From NCBI GenBank assembly GCA_947499635.1, contig CANMPD010000005.1:1-64000 (forward strand): 64,000 nt of DNA. The letters are read 5' to 3'. The notes under the pieces were generated by a model. The model did not search any database, was not told the DNA's origin, and saw only the letters and a program-made list of their open reading frames with translations. The position numbers and the translations under genes are program-made. This document shows positions 26,199 to 35,487 of this stretch, piece after piece. Every line of letters begins with the position of its first letter. Position 1 is the first letter of the stretch. This DNA comes from an uncultured Paracoccaceae bacterium. Its GTDB lineage: Bacteria > Pseudomonadota > Alphaproteobacteria > Rhodobacterales > Rhodobacteraceae.

Positions 26199-27736
26199 TT
26201 GAGTGCATCCGCCGCTGGGATTTCGCGTTCACGACGCGCGATATAATCCAGCAACGCCTCATCGCGCGCCTGATCCAATTTTGGCTCTTGATATTCTGAA
26301 AGCATCGCCCGGGCTACTTCCAACGCGCGCTGGGTGATTTCCTTTTCACCGTCTGCTGCCCATTGTTCGATTGAATTATTGTCGAACAGTTCTGGCATGA
26401 AGAACGCAGATTGGAATTTCTCCAGTGTATGAGGATGACCAAGGTAGTGACCGCCAGGGCCGACATCGGGCACTGCTGCAACGGCCTGATCAAAGTCGTC
26501 CCATTTTGGTCCCTCGGCCATGCGGTAGGCCATGGCGCATTGTTCGGCATCTACGATGAATTTGGCAACCGAACAATGCATGCCCGCTTCGTTCCAGCCA
26601 GCAGAGTGCCAAATATAGTTAGCCCCAGCATGGATGACTGCTGACAAGGTTGTGGCGCTCTCGTAGCCAGCCTGTGCGTCAAACGTCTTTGCCCCGCCAA
26701 GTGTGTTGGACGTGCGCCAGGGCACACCATAATAGCGCGCCATTTGGCCGATCATAAAGTTCATGAGGCTGATTTCCGGTGTCCCTGCCATAGGCGCGCC
26801 CGATTTCATCGAAACCGAAGACAGATAGTGCCCGTAGATCGCAGGACATCCACGTCGGATGACTTGGGTGTAGGCTAATGCGCTCAGTGCTTCGGCGTTC
26901 AATTGCGCGACTGTTGCGGGCACACTTGCTGGCGTATTTGCTCCGCCCAGAACAAAGGGCGAGCATAGAACAGGCTGATTGCGTTTACAGAAAGCGCGCA
27001 TCGCGCCCAGCATCGTTTCATCCCACACAAGTGGGGAGTTCCCGTTGCAGTTCCCTGTCGTGACGGGATGATCTTCAAGGAAATCCTCGCCGAACAAGAC
27101 AGCGCACATATCCATGACATCTTCGGCGTTTTTGGGGCTGGTTGTCATCCCCATGAACATTTTGTCAGAATATTTCATCGATGAATACGTTATGCGCAAA
27201 TGGCGCTGACTGATCGGGTGATCGTAGGGTTCAACGATGTGATGCGCCGAGGAATGCAGTGCGGGCGACATGTGACTGAGTTTGTGAAACATCGCTAGAT
27301 CATCAAGCGTCGGGTTGCGACGTACGTCGTCTAGGTCACGCAAAAAAGGTGCTCCCGTCATCGGAACGAAAACGGAATGCGGGCCACCAAGACGGACATT
27401 ATGTTCTGGATTGCGCGCGTGATAGGTAAAGTCACTTGGGATCGTAGCAATCAAATCGCGCACCAGACCGCGATCAAGATAGACCATCTCTCCAATTACC
27501 TTTGCACCAGCTTGTTTCCAGTCTTCTAGGGCAATTGGGTCGCGAAACTGCACTCCGACATTTTCAAGAATATCCATCGATGCATTGTCGATCATCTCGA
27601 CTTTTGCGCCGTCCATGACTTCGCACAGCGGAATATTGCGTGTCAGCCCGGGCAGCATTTTGACATCTCTGATAGACCGAATAGATTGCCGACCTGAACG
27701 GCCGCCCGAACGCCTGCCTTTTGGTTGAGTGCTCAT
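26186..27736 (-). CDS. MttB-family (non-pyrrolysine) trimethylamine methyltransferase-like protein
   Basis: A 516-residue TIM-barrel protein of the MttB superfamily (COG5598). It opens with GRRSGGRSGRQ and contains the family blocks CNGNSPLVWDETML, RRGCPAIYGHYLSSV, GAPMAGTPEISLM and NYIWHSAGWNEAG. No in-frame TAG occurs, so it lacks the pyrrolysine of true MttB, like MtgB, which demethylates glycine betaine. Those enzymes need a corrinoid protein and a methyl acceptor, and neither is encoded in this window. The ATG at 27734-27736 has AGGAG upstream. It lies 255 bases downstream of betC. Confidence 0.9.
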   Translation of the reverse strand: MSTQPKGRRSGGRSGRQSIRSIRDVKMLPGLTRNIPLCEVMDGAKVEMIDNASMDILENVGVQFRDPIALEDWKQAGAKVIGEMVYLDRGLVRDLIATIPSDFTYHARNPEHNVRLGGPHSVFVPMTGAPFLRDLDDVRRNPTLDDLAMFHKLSHMSPALHSSAHHIVEPYDHPISQRHLRITYSSMKYSDKMFMGMTTSPKNAEDVMDMCAVLFGEDFLEDHPVTTGNCNGNSPLVWDETMLGAMRAFCKRNQPVLCSPFVLGGANTPASVPATVAQLNAEALSALAYTQVIRRGCPAIYGHYLSSVSMKSGAPMAGTPEISLMNFMIGQMARYYGVPWRTSNTLGGAKTFDAQAGYESATTLSAVIHAGANYIWHSAGWNEAGMHCSVAKFIVDAEQCAMAYRMAEGPKWDDFDQAVAAVPDVGPGGHYLGHPHTLEKFQSAFFMPELFDNNSIEQWAADGEKEITQRALEVARAMLSEYQEPKLDQARDEALLDYIARREREIPAADALNQTH

Positions 27737-27949
27737 TAAGAATTCTCCTGTTTCAGCAGAGATAACAACGCCGACAACCCCCAACCTCTCAGAAAGCGAA
27801 ACCTATTTGCAGGATGCGACATGGTCTGTCCGTCACATCACGTTTGTCATTAGGCCTAGACATAAATCGTAACTTTAACAGGTTTGACGCGGGGGCTTTA
27901 CTGACCCCGCGCCGGCGTCATCGAGATGTGATCAATGATTACAGATGCG

Positions 27950-27982
27950 CGCCTGCCATTTCCTTTGTGGTCAGGGCAGGCG
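27950..27982 (-). terminator. Possible terminator hairpin downstream of betC
   Basis: CGCCTGCC and GGCAGGCG separated by 17 bases lie 10 bases after the betC stop. There is no T-run. A second GC stem (27889-27910) follows. Together they may end the proXVW-betC transcript before the MttB-like gene. Confidence 0.35.
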
Positions 27983-27991
27983 TGATTTCGG

Positions 27992-29509
27992 TCAAGCGGT
28001 GTCCATTTTCACGGGCAGGAAGGAAAACGCCCACTCGTTGTAGCCACCTTCGCCGCGATACCAGATTACTTCGTCGGTTGCTTCTTCGGCATGGTTCCAG
28101 CGCGGTTTAATGCCATCTTTGTAACCTTGGACAATAAGGCGACGACGTTTCTGACTTTCGACAATCTTAGCCGTTAGCACATCGATATCCCATTTCTCAG
28201 TGACCAATTTTTCAAACTCAGCGACGCGATCTGATTGGGCGGGATCGCTTGCAATATTAATCCGCTCGTTTGGGTCATTCGCGAGATCAAACAAAAGAAC
28301 CGGATCAAATCTGGAATAGATAAACTTATAATCACCTTTACGGATCATGAGGATCGGCGTCGGTGTCGCTTCGGCAAGATATTCGGCATAGACCGGCCTG
28401 TCAGGTTCATTCGGCGCCTCTAATGCCTGTGTTAGATCGTACCCTTCAAGGTCTTCGACCTCGCTTTGCCACGGTCCACCAGTCGCAATACCCATAAATG
28501 TCGGAAGCAGATCAACCAATGAGGTCGGCGTCGAAACGCGGGTTGGGGTCTGACCAGGTAATTTCATCAGCAATGGCACTTGCAATGCGCGTTCATAGAA
28601 ATGCTTTTTGAACCACATTCCGCGTTCGCCCAACATTTCGCCATGATCGGAAGTAAAGACGATCGCCGTGTTTTCGGCTTTCCCGATAGCATCCAATGTT
28701 TTGAACAGCTGTCCGACCATTGCGTCTATATAACTGATAGATCCGTAATAGGCGCGACGTGCCCGTGCGATGTCTTCATCTGCAAACTGCAAGTTCAACA
28801 TGTTGAAATCTTCCAGCAACCGGCGCGAATGGGGGTCGTGCTCATTGGCCGACAAAGCAGGTACGGATGGCAAGGGAATGTCGACACCTTCATACAGATC
28901 CCAATATTCCTTGCGACACAAATATGGTTCATGCGGGTGGGTATAAGAGGCCTGAAGAAAGAACGGACGTTTATCGTCCGAACGTGCAAGGTTGTAGAGA
29001 TGCTGGATCGCTTGTGCCGTTACCATCTCGTCGAAATCGATTTGAACAGAACGTTCGCAAACACCTGAGACAAGTACAGCACGCTGGTCATTGGTATCGC
29101 GGTCCCCTTCGTCCCCCCAAAACGGAACCCAGCTGAAATCAGCAGGGTATAGATCGGGGGTCAAACGTTTTTCAAACCCGTGATATTGATCCGGACCGAT
29201 AAAGTGCATCTTGCCTGATAACGCTGTTTGATAGCCCGCCGCGCGCAGATAATGCGCATAGGTCGGAATAGATGCCGGCATTTCAGCAGCATTGTCATAG
29301 GCCCCAATTGTTGAACACAGCTGTCCCGCCGCCATCGAGAATCGTGACGGTGCGCAAAGCGGATAGTTACAATAGCTGGTCTCGAAGACCGTGCCTGTTT
29401 CAGCAAGACGATCAAGATTGGGCGCATGGCAAACCGTGTCGCCATAGGCGCGCAGCGATGCGGCTGTCAGTTGGTCTACCTGTATAAACAATATGTTAGG
29501 TGACGTCAT
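27992..29509 (-). CDS. betC: Choline-sulfatase
   Basis: A 505-residue type I sulfatase. It has the metal site IQVDQL, the CAPSR motif (about residue 52) whose Cys is converted to formylglycine, SGKMHFIG, the FTSDHGEMLGERGMWFKKHF block, and a BetC-type C-terminal tail. It would hydrolyse choline-O-sulfate to choline and sulfate in the cytoplasm, since no signal peptide is present. It lies 6 bases downstream of the ProW-like gene. The importer may therefore carry choline-O-sulfate or another betaine. No betA or betB gene is present in the window. Confidence 0.92.
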   Translation of the reverse strand: MTSPNILFIQVDQLTAASLRAYGDTVCHAPNLDRLAETGTVFETSYCNYPLCAPSRFSMAAGQLCSTIGAYDNAAEMPASIPTYAHYLRAAGYQTALSGKMHFIGPDQYHGFEKRLTPDLYPADFSWVPFWGDEGDRDTNDQRAVLVSGVCERSVQIDFDEMVTAQAIQHLYNLARSDDKRPFFLQASYTHPHEPYLCRKEYWDLYEGVDIPLPSVPALSANEHDPHSRRLLEDFNMLNLQFADEDIARARRAYYGSISYIDAMVGQLFKTLDAIGKAENTAIVFTSDHGEMLGERGMWFKKHFYERALQVPLLMKLPGQTPTRVSTPTSLVDLLPTFMGIATGGPWQSEVEDLEGYDLTQALEAPNEPDRPVYAEYLAEATPTPILMIRKGDYKFIYSRFDPVLLFDLANDPNERINIASDPAQSDRVAEFEKLVTEKWDIDVLTAKIVESQKRRRLIVQGYKDGIKPRWNHAEEATDEVIWYRGEGGYNEWAFSFLPVKMDTA

Positions 29510-29515
29510 TGAGGC

Positions 29516-30433
29516 TTATCCTTTACCTGCTAATTTACGGAGCGCGCCAACAGGCCCGGTCTCGTACCATTTTTTGTGCCCACGATCGCGGGCAGACACC
29601 CCAAAGCTTTGGCTGATCCGGTCGATGACAATGGCAAGAAACACGATGCCCAAGCCCCCCACTGTCGCGATGCCCATATCCAGACGGCCAATGCCGCGCA
29701 GAACCATTTGACCCAGCCCTGTAACCGAGATCATGGAGGCCACTACAACCATCGACAATGCCATCATGATCGTCTGATTCACCCCTGCCATAATTGTTGG
29801 CATGGCAAGCGGCAGTTCTACCTTATAAAGCGTCTGGCGCTGGCTTGCGCCAAATGCGCGCGCGGCCTCAACCATGTCTTCGCGCACTTGGCGAATGCCC
29901 AGATTAGTCAAGCGCACCACAGGCGGCAGCGCATAGATGAAGGTCACAATCACCCCCGAAACATTGCCGATAGAAAACAGCATGACGATCGGTACCAGAT
30001 ATACAAACGACGGGATCGTCTGCATGAGATCAAGGAAGGGGCGTAAAACCGTCCAGAAACGATCATTCCGCGCGGCCATAATACCCAAAGGTATGCCGAT
30101 CAGAGAGCAGAAAATGACGCAAGTCAGAACGATGGACAGCGTGACCATGCTCTCTTCCCAAGCACCCATCAAACCGATTGCGATCATCGAAGCGCCAGTG
30201 ACCATCGCCAGCTTACGCCCGCCTGCCTGCCAACCGACAAGCACGATTATCGCAAGCATCAAAAGATCTGGCGCGCCGGTCAACCCATCTTCAAGACCGG
30301 TCAGAACGATATCAAAGGGCACCTTGATGGCCTGAAAGACAAACCGGAAATTATCAACAACCCATTGCAGCGCAGTTTCTACCCAAGTACCGACTGGCAC
30401 CCATTCTTTATCAAAGATGTTCCAGAGTTCCAT
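29516..30433 (-). CDS. proW: Glycine betaine/proline-type ABC permease
   Basis: A 305-residue inner-membrane permease of the ProW/OpuAB type. An N-terminal extension of about 45 residues (ELWNIFDKEWVPVG) is followed by six to seven membrane helices. The EAA loop reads VEAARAFGASQRQTLYKVEL and the membrane core ends in SVTGLGQMVLRGI. The ATG at 30431-30433 has GGGGA upstream. It starts 10 bases after the ATPase gene. It is the membrane part of an importer for betaines or related quaternary amines. Confidence 0.92.
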   Translation of the reverse strand: MELWNIFDKEWVPVGTWVETALQWVVDNFRFVFQAIKVPFDIVLTGLEDGLTGAPDLLMLAIIVLVGWQAGGRKLAMVTGASMIAIGLMGAWEESMVTLSIVLTCVIFCSLIGIPLGIMAARNDRFWTVLRPFLDLMQTIPSFVYLVPIVMLFSIGNVSGVIVTFIYALPPVVRLTNLGIRQVREDMVEAARAFGASQRQTLYKVELPLAMPTIMAGVNQTIMMALSMVVVASMISVTGLGQMVLRGIGRLDMGIATVGGLGIVFLAIVIDRISQSFGVSARDRGHKKWYETGPVGALRKLAGKG

Positions 30434-30443
30434 ATGCTTTCCC

Positions 30444-31463
30444 CTATCCGCGCAACGCGCGCAATGCGTCGGTAATGGTGATAATCCCCACAGCGCTATT
30501 TGCAGTATCAACCACAGTGACAGGCGCTTGGTCGTCCATAAATTGATCCATGATCTCGCCCAATTCACTGTCGAGCGGCACGGTTTTGGAGGTCGGGTTG
30601 TGCCCGTCCAATGGAGACATTATGGTTTTTGCACGGACCAAGCTCACGCGGCTGATGCCTTTTACAAACTCGGCGACATAGGCGTCTTTGGGGTTTGTGA
30701 CGATCTCTTCTGGGGTACCCGTCTGCACGATAACCCCGTCATTCATGATCGCGATTTGATCGCCCATACGGATTGCTTCGTCCAGATCATGAGTGATGAA
30801 TACAGTGGTCTTTTTCAGCTTTCTAGAAAGCCCCAGAAATTGATCCTGCAACTGACGGCGGATCAAAGGGTCAAGCGCCGAGAAGGGCTCATCCATCAAT
30901 AAGATGTCGGGGTCAGCGGCCAAGGCGCGGGCAAGACCAACACGTTGTTGCATGCCGCCTGACAGCTGATCGGGATAATGATCTTCCCAGCCTTGCAGAT
31001 CCATCGCCGCAAGCGCCTCTTCGGCGGCTTTGCGGCGCTTTGCCAAAGGCACATCACGCACCTCAAGACCAAAGCCTACGTTTTCAGCAAGCGAACGATG
31101 CGGCCAGAGCGCCATGTGCTGAAATACCATTCCGATAGATTCCGCACGCAACTTGCGCAGCTCTGCTTCGCCCATCGTATCCACACGGTGACCCGCAACA
31201 TGAATTTCACCAGCAGTTGGTTCAATCAAACGGTTGATGTGGCGAACCAAGGTGGACTTGCCCGAACCGGACAGGCCCATGATGCAGAAAATTTCACCCT
31301 TGTTGACGCTAAAACTGGCGTCCCTCACACCTAAAACACAATTAAATCGATCGCGGACTTCTTCTTTTGACAGCCCTTCGCTTTGAACTGCTTTAAGAGC
31401 TTCTTTTTCCTGTGCGCCGTAGATCTTCCAAAGATTGCGGCATTCAATTTCAACGTCGGCCAT
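30444..31463 (-). CDS. proV: Glycine betaine/proline-type ABC ATPase
   Basis: A 339-residue ATPase of the ProV/OpuAA type with Walker A GLSGSGKST, signature LSGGMQQRVGLARAL, Walker B ILLMDEPFSALDP and switch ITHDLDEA. The C-terminal part (about 270-339) has a single CBS-like segment ending AVGIITITDALRAL, shorter than the double CBS of E. coli ProV. The insert LFPHR-like region (ALWPHRSLAENVGFGLEV) is typical. GGAGG precedes the ATG. A terminator-like hairpin separates it from proX. Confidence 0.93.
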   Translation of the reverse strand: MADVEIECRNLWKIYGAQEKEALKAVQSEGLSKEEVRDRFNCVLGVRDASFSVNKGEIFCIMGLSGSGKSTLVRHINRLIEPTAGEIHVAGHRVDTMGEAELRKLRAESIGMVFQHMALWPHRSLAENVGFGLEVRDVPLAKRRKAAEEALAAMDLQGWEDHYPDQLSGGMQQRVGLARALAADPDILLMDEPFSALDPLIRRQLQDQFLGLSRKLKKTTVFITHDLDEAIRMGDQIAIMNDGVIVQTGTPEEIVTNPKDAYVAEFVKGISRVSLVRAKTIMSPLDGHNPTSKTVPLDSELGEIMDQFMDDQAPVTVVDTANSAVGIITITDALRALRG

Positions 31464-31479
31464 GAGCACCCTCCAAAAC

Positions 31480-31512
31480 AAAAAAAACGAGGCACCGATC
31501 TTTCGATGCCTC
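31480..31512 (-). terminator. Terminator/attenuator between proX and proV
   Basis: On the minus strand GAGGCA pairs with TGCCTC (with an inner CGA/TCG pair) and is followed by CG and then T8. It lies 16 bases after the proX stop. Partial read-through would make more binding protein than ATPase and permease. Confidence 0.85.
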
Positions 31513-31527
31513 ACTGGTCAGGGTGAC

Positions 31528-32484
31528 TTATTTGGCTGCTTTTGCCGCTTCGGCGACCCAAGCATCAAATTGCGTTTGGTTTGCAGCAACCCAATCTTCT
31601 GCATGGCGGCGGAAATCTTCCACTGTGTCTTCGCCATCGCGCAGCTTGACCTGCGCCGCATTCACCGCGCCAAGCGGGATTTCTACTGTGCTCAAGAAGG
31701 CTGCAGCGGCTGGGTTGTCTTCCATGAACTCTTTGTTTGCGACAACATAAATATCGTTGATCGCAAAGCCCACATCCATCGCCGCATCAGCAGACTGCAC
31801 ACCGATTTGCATAACATCTGTGCCTGGGATTAACACATCACTGATCCAGTTCGGCGTCCATGTGTAATAAATGATCGGCGCGCCTTCGTTATAGCGTGTG
31901 ATCGTGTCGGCCATGATCGCGAAATAGCTGCCTTGATCATGGTGTACGGTATCGCGCAGATCAAGATTGTCTAGGTGATCTTCGATTCTGATTTCGCAGC
32001 CCCAACCAGGGTTACAGCCTGACAGGTTCGCTTTGCCGTCGCCATCGCTATCAAATAGCGCTGCAACCGCAGGGTCAGACAGCTGCTGAATACTAGTGAT
32101 GCCGTGGGCTTCGGCGGTTTTTTTGTCGATAAAGAAACCTTGGCCCGCTCCGGTGATCACGGCATGTTCGCGGACCATCACAGCGTCACCGCCTGATTTG
32201 TCGTAGAATTGATTATGCAGCGGCTGCCAGTGGTTTACAGTGTAAGATGCGTCGCCTGAAGACACCGCAAGGTGCAGCGCGGGGAAATCAGCTTCGCGCG
32301 TTTCGTCAACCTCATAGCCCAATGCTTCAAGACCCAATTGCACAACCATATGCTGGAACCATGCGTTTGCTGGTGTGCCTTTGATCGGCTCTACTGTGAC
32401 ACCTTTACCAGGCATGTCGTCTGCGAATGCGCTGCCTGCAATGGCGAGTGCGGCGAGTGCCGTCGTCATCGTTAGTTTGTTCAT
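31528..32484 (-). CDS. proX: Glycine betaine-type ABC substrate-binding protein
   Basis: A 318-residue periplasmic binding protein of the OpuAC/ProX family. The signal peptide ends at GSAFA (about residue 21). It has NHWQPLH and YYTWTPNW, tryptophans that could form the aromatic cage for quaternary ammonium, and the disulfide segment CNPGWGCE shared with E. coli ProX. The ligand could be glycine betaine, choline-O-sulfate or carnitine. It is the first gene of the proXVW-betC block and diverges from a LysR gene. Confidence 0.93.
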   Translation of the reverse strand: MNKLTMTTALAALAIAGSAFADDMPGKGVTVEPIKGTPANAWFQHMVVQLGLEALGYEVDETREADFPALHLAVSSGDASYTVNHWQPLHNQFYDKSGGDAVMVREHAVITGAGQGFFIDKKTAEAHGITSIQQLSDPAVAALFDSDGDGKANLSGCNPGWGCEIRIEDHLDNLDLRDTVHHDQGSYFAIMADTITRYNEGAPIIYYTWTPNWISDVLIPGTDVMQIGVQSADAAMDVGFAINDIYVVANKEFMEDNPAAAAFLSTVEIPLGAVNAAQVKLRDGEDTVEDFRRHAEDWVAANQTQFDAWVAEAAKAAK

Positions 32485-32526
32485 TGTATTTCACCCTGTT
32501 GTCTATCGTTTGTTTATCCCTGAACG

Positions 32527-32541
32527 TTACCCGATTTGTAA
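32527..32541. promoter_or_regulatory. LysR-type T-N11-A site in the proX/lysR gap
   Basis: TTAC, seven bases, GTAA form a classic short LysR half-site pair in the 104-base gap between proX and the divergent regulator. Its function is inferred from form and position. Confidence 0.4.
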
Positions 32542-32588
32542 GGAATGTGTAGTTGTTGAAAGCGCATCGCTGTGTTAACCTATGCGTT

Positions 32589-33488
32589 ATGGCAAACTTA
32601 CGAAAAGATGTGCATTTACTAAGAAACTTGGTCACCTTCCAAGAGGCATCGCGTGCAGAAAACTTTACTAAAGCTGCAAAAAACCTTGGTGTTTCGCGGG
32701 TGGCCGTAAGCCGACAAATTGCTGATTTAGAACAATCACTTGGACAAAAACTGTTTATGCGCAACCACCGCATGGTGGCCCTGACACAAAACGGCGAAGC
32801 CTTCGCCAAGGAAATTGGTCCCGCGCTTGATGCGATCACGCAGGCCTTTGCAAAACAGCGCGATGATACATCTGATGGACGCCTGTCCATCACGGTAACC
32901 TCTGCTTTTGCGACCTATTGGCTGATGCCGCGGCTCATCAGTTTCGGCGCACAGTACCCAGAGATTGAGGTCAATCTGGTGGTGTCTGACAGGTACATCG
33001 ATCTGGAGGCCGAGGGCATCGATGTGGCCGTGCGCTATAGCCCCAATGTAATGGTCGGCAGCAATTGGCGCCCTCTGCTCCAAGAGGTGATCTTTCCCGT
33101 CTATAGCCCGCGCTATGCGGCACATACGCCGCTCGAAAAGAGCGAAGACCTGCGCGAAGAACGACTGCTGTTTCTATCTGGCAAATACCGCCCCGAAGCA
33201 CGGTGGGAACATTGGTTCTCCGAACTGGGCCTTAGTCCACCCGAGGAAAGGTTAGGCATATCCGTGAACACATACATCAACATGCTTCAGGCTGCGATCG
33301 AAGGCCAAGGCATCGCGCTGGCCGGTCGCCCTTTGGTTGATTCATTTTTAACGGATGGCACCTTGATCGCCATGGCCGGCATCCCCGCATTCAAGCGGGA
33401 CCATTATTACCTATACTGCCGCCCCGACCACAAAGCGTCAGGAATATTCAGTGATTGGATCGAAGCGCAAACGAATACTAAACCTTAG
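32589..33488 (+). CDS. LysR-family regulator (GcvA-like)
   Basis: A 299-residue LysR protein. The helix-turn-helix (KAAKNLGVSRVAVSRQIADLE) is in the first 50 residues. The effector domain from about residue 95 (TSAFATYWLMPRLISFGAQY) is of the GcvA/BetI-neighbour type common in rhodobacterial betaine loci. I chose the ATG at 32589 (MANLRKDV) since the earlier in-frame start lies inside the shared promoter gap. It is divergent from proX and probably controls the proXVW-betC block. Confidence 0.9.
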   Translation: MANLRKDVHLLRNLVTFQEASRAENFTKAAKNLGVSRVAVSRQIADLEQSLGQKLFMRNHRMVALTQNGEAFAKEIGPALDAITQAFAKQRDDTSDGRLSITVTSAFATYWLMPRLISFGAQYPEIEVNLVVSDRYIDLEAEGIDVAVRYSPNVMVGSNWRPLLQEVIFPVYSPRYAAHTPLEKSEDLREERLLFLSGKYRPEARWEHWFSELGLSPPEERLGISVNTYINMLQAAIEGQGIALAGRPLVDSFLTDGTLIAMAGIPAFKRDHYYLYCRPDHKASGIFSDWIEAQTNTKP

Positions 33489-33860
33489 TTGGCTCTATGT
33501 CTCTCACCCCACCAGCGATTACCTAGTCAACGCAGCCATAAGCGCGTGCTTCGTCTCTCATTCGGATGAATTGATTGGGTGGAAATTGGAAGCCACGGTT
33601 TGTGCCATCCGCAATACTAGGCGGGTTGGGCCTGTGATAAATACGACGAATGCAGGCCCTTTTCTGGCTAGAATACCCGCCTCAACCAGATCAATCACGT
33701 AGGATTTTTCGGCCTGCGCTGCGAGCTACAGTAAGTGGTACCGACACAGGCGAGGATGAGGTCCTCTTGATCAGCGGCAACGTGCGCACGGAGAACGGGG
33801 CTTTTAATTTCCATAGGAAATCGCGTGGCTGCTGCTGATCACGCGATTTTTCAACCACAG
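33489..33860. other. Gene-free gap with terminator
   Basis: No intact gene was found. About 50 codons on the minus strand (about 33560-33735, containing SYVIDLVEAGILARKGPA) look protein-like but are unrecognised and lack a start. They may be another deletion remnant. The terminator at 33819-33852 ends the gap. Confidence 0.4.
33819..33852 (+). terminator. Rho-independent terminator
   Basis: AATCGCGTG and CACGCGATT pair perfectly around a 12-base loop and are followed by TTTT on the plus strand. It may serve the LysR gene 330 bases upstream, or a gene deleted from the gap. Confidence 0.75.
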
Positions 33861-34797
33861 TTATTTAAGCTGAAAAGGTTGTAATAACAGATCAGTAGAG
33901 CCTTCTTCGGCCCATTGCTCAAACGAATTGCTGTCATTCAGAGCGCTTTCGAAAAACGCGCCTTTGTAACGGGCTAAAGTATGGGCGCAGCCTAGAAAAT
34001 GCTTACCCGGACCGACCTCCTGGTAAGCATCAAGTCCAAATTCGGGCTCAGACAGATCGATACCCGCCAAGAGGCGCTGTATGTTTGCTAGATGATTTGC
34101 GTCGGTCACGAATTTCTCATAGCTCATCGACAAGCCGCCCTCTAGGGAGCCCGCCGCGTGGATGACAAAATTGGTGCCAGCCAGTGCCGTTGCCATCATG
34201 AAACTTGCTGCTTCATGCATGCATTGGGTATCAAGGATCTTTGAGGTTGAATGCGATCTCCCGCCCCGTCCCGCCATGGCACCCCCAACCGTCTGGCCAA
34301 TTGGCCAAAGCCCAGCAATGTCAACGTGGGCTCTGGCCCGCGCATAGATCTTGAGCGCGCCGCTCATCGTGCCGTCCAAAGCCAGTGGAGAATTTACATT
34401 GATCAGACTGGTGAGGCAGGTGTTATTGTCCAGAACCTCACGGCCAAAGAGGATGCGCGCCATATCCACGCTGTCTTGCGCACGTTCAGCCGTGGTGACA
34501 GTGCCCGTAAACGCTTTGTCCGCAAACTTGATATGGCTGTAATTCATCTCAAGGCGACGGTGGCCTGCGCGCACATCTACAGTCTCACACACAACACCGC
34601 CCGACTGATGGATGCCGTCTGACATATAGGCCAGCTTTAACAGATTTTGAAAATCATCTATCGTGGCATAGCGCCGCTCAAAGTCAAGGCTGCGAATAAA
34701 AGGCGGACCATACGCAGGGGCGAAGACGATGTTATTTCCGCTCATAACAACCGATCTCTTTCGATTGTGCACCAATTGAGTAAATTCCTTAGGCACT
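33861..34797 (-). pseudogene. Second MttB-like methyltransferase, broken
   Basis: The minus strand carries MttB-superfamily sequence from VPKEFTQLVHNR (near 34797) to the C-terminus (EVGPGKHFLGCAHTLARYKG, FEQWAEEG). About 100 N-terminal residues are missing. A block of roughly 65 residues is also missing between ARARAHVDIAG and GRGGRSHSTSKILD, which removes the strands holding the barrel core (the YGSFLSN and GAPA region). The open frame upstream to 35036 is antisense to a LysR head and is not part of this protein. It differs from the intact copy at 26186 and is not its duplicate. Confidence 0.75.
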
Positions 34798-34880
34798 GAT
34801 GCTGTGATAATACTGTGCAACATGCCATGCTCAAAACGCATCTGTTCTCCATCAATGCATGCACATGCATGTTTCCAGAT

Positions 34881-35060
34881 ATGATGAACCAGAACCTGGA
34901 TGATCGCGTTCCGTCCCTGAAATCCTTGCTCGCTTTTGAGGTAACCGCCCGGAGTGGGAGGTTCTCTTTGGCAGCAAAAGAATTGAACGTCACCCAACCT
35001 GCAGTAAGCCGGCTGGTTGCAAACCTTGAGGCTCATCTAGAGGTTGGATTGCTTTCTCGC
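34881..35060 (+). pseudogene. LysR regulator, N-terminal remnant
   Basis: An ATG at 34881 opens MMNQNLDDRVPSLKSLLAFE. A complete LysR helix-turn-helix follows (LAAKELNVTQPAVSRLVANLE). The similarity ends at about residue 60 (GLLSR), where the linker and effector domain should follow. It diverges from the broken MttB-like gene and was probably its regulator before both were truncated. Confidence 0.7.
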
Positions 35061-35352
35061 ATATCGGCCATAGTGAAAAATTTTGCCGCAGCCGGCAGGC
35101 ATCTTCTCAGCTCCAATCGTGCCGGCGATCATTGATTTATTAGGGTTATTTTTCAATCTTAACATCTTGATTTTATGTAGCTATCTGCACGATATCAAGG
35201 CGGCGCGGGAAATCGACCACCCCAGCCTTGAGGCGCAACCTGGCGAAAAACTGTACCACGATCCCTTGCCTGACATTGGCTGGAAGGTTTCGAACGATAG
35301 TGGATAAAGTGGCCATTTTAGCCATATAATAATAGTAAGAAAAGGGACCATC

Positions 35353-35487
35353 ATTACCCGCATCACAGCAACAAAATTTAAGAGCAATATCGGCGCGTTC
35401 AGTGATACTGCGATGAGCGAACCTGTGATTATCACCAGCGATCAGCGTGACCGCCTCGTGCTTTAATACCGCCGCTTGACAGGGTAA
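35353..35487 (+). pseudogene. phd: Phd/YefM-family antitoxin remnant
   Basis: The frame reads TRITATKFKSNIGAFSDTAM, then SEPVIITSDQRDRLVL, a TAA at 35464-35466, and the tail YRRLTG. This matches Phd-type antitoxins, which bind DNA through this N-terminal domain. The expected ATG is ATT at 35353-35355 behind an AAGGGA ribosome site. The segment between RLVL and YRRL seems deleted. It lies immediately upstream of a Doc-like remnant. Confidence 0.65.

Noticed and set aside
27736-27991. Pyrrolysine (TAG read-through) in the MttB-like gene
   Set aside because: The frame from 27736 to 26186 has no internal TAG and spans the whole family length; the stop is a normal end.
33861-35036. 391-codon open frame as an intact MttB-like gene
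   Set aside because: Its first 80 codons are antisense to a LysR head, and the MttB part lacks the N-terminus and a central block.
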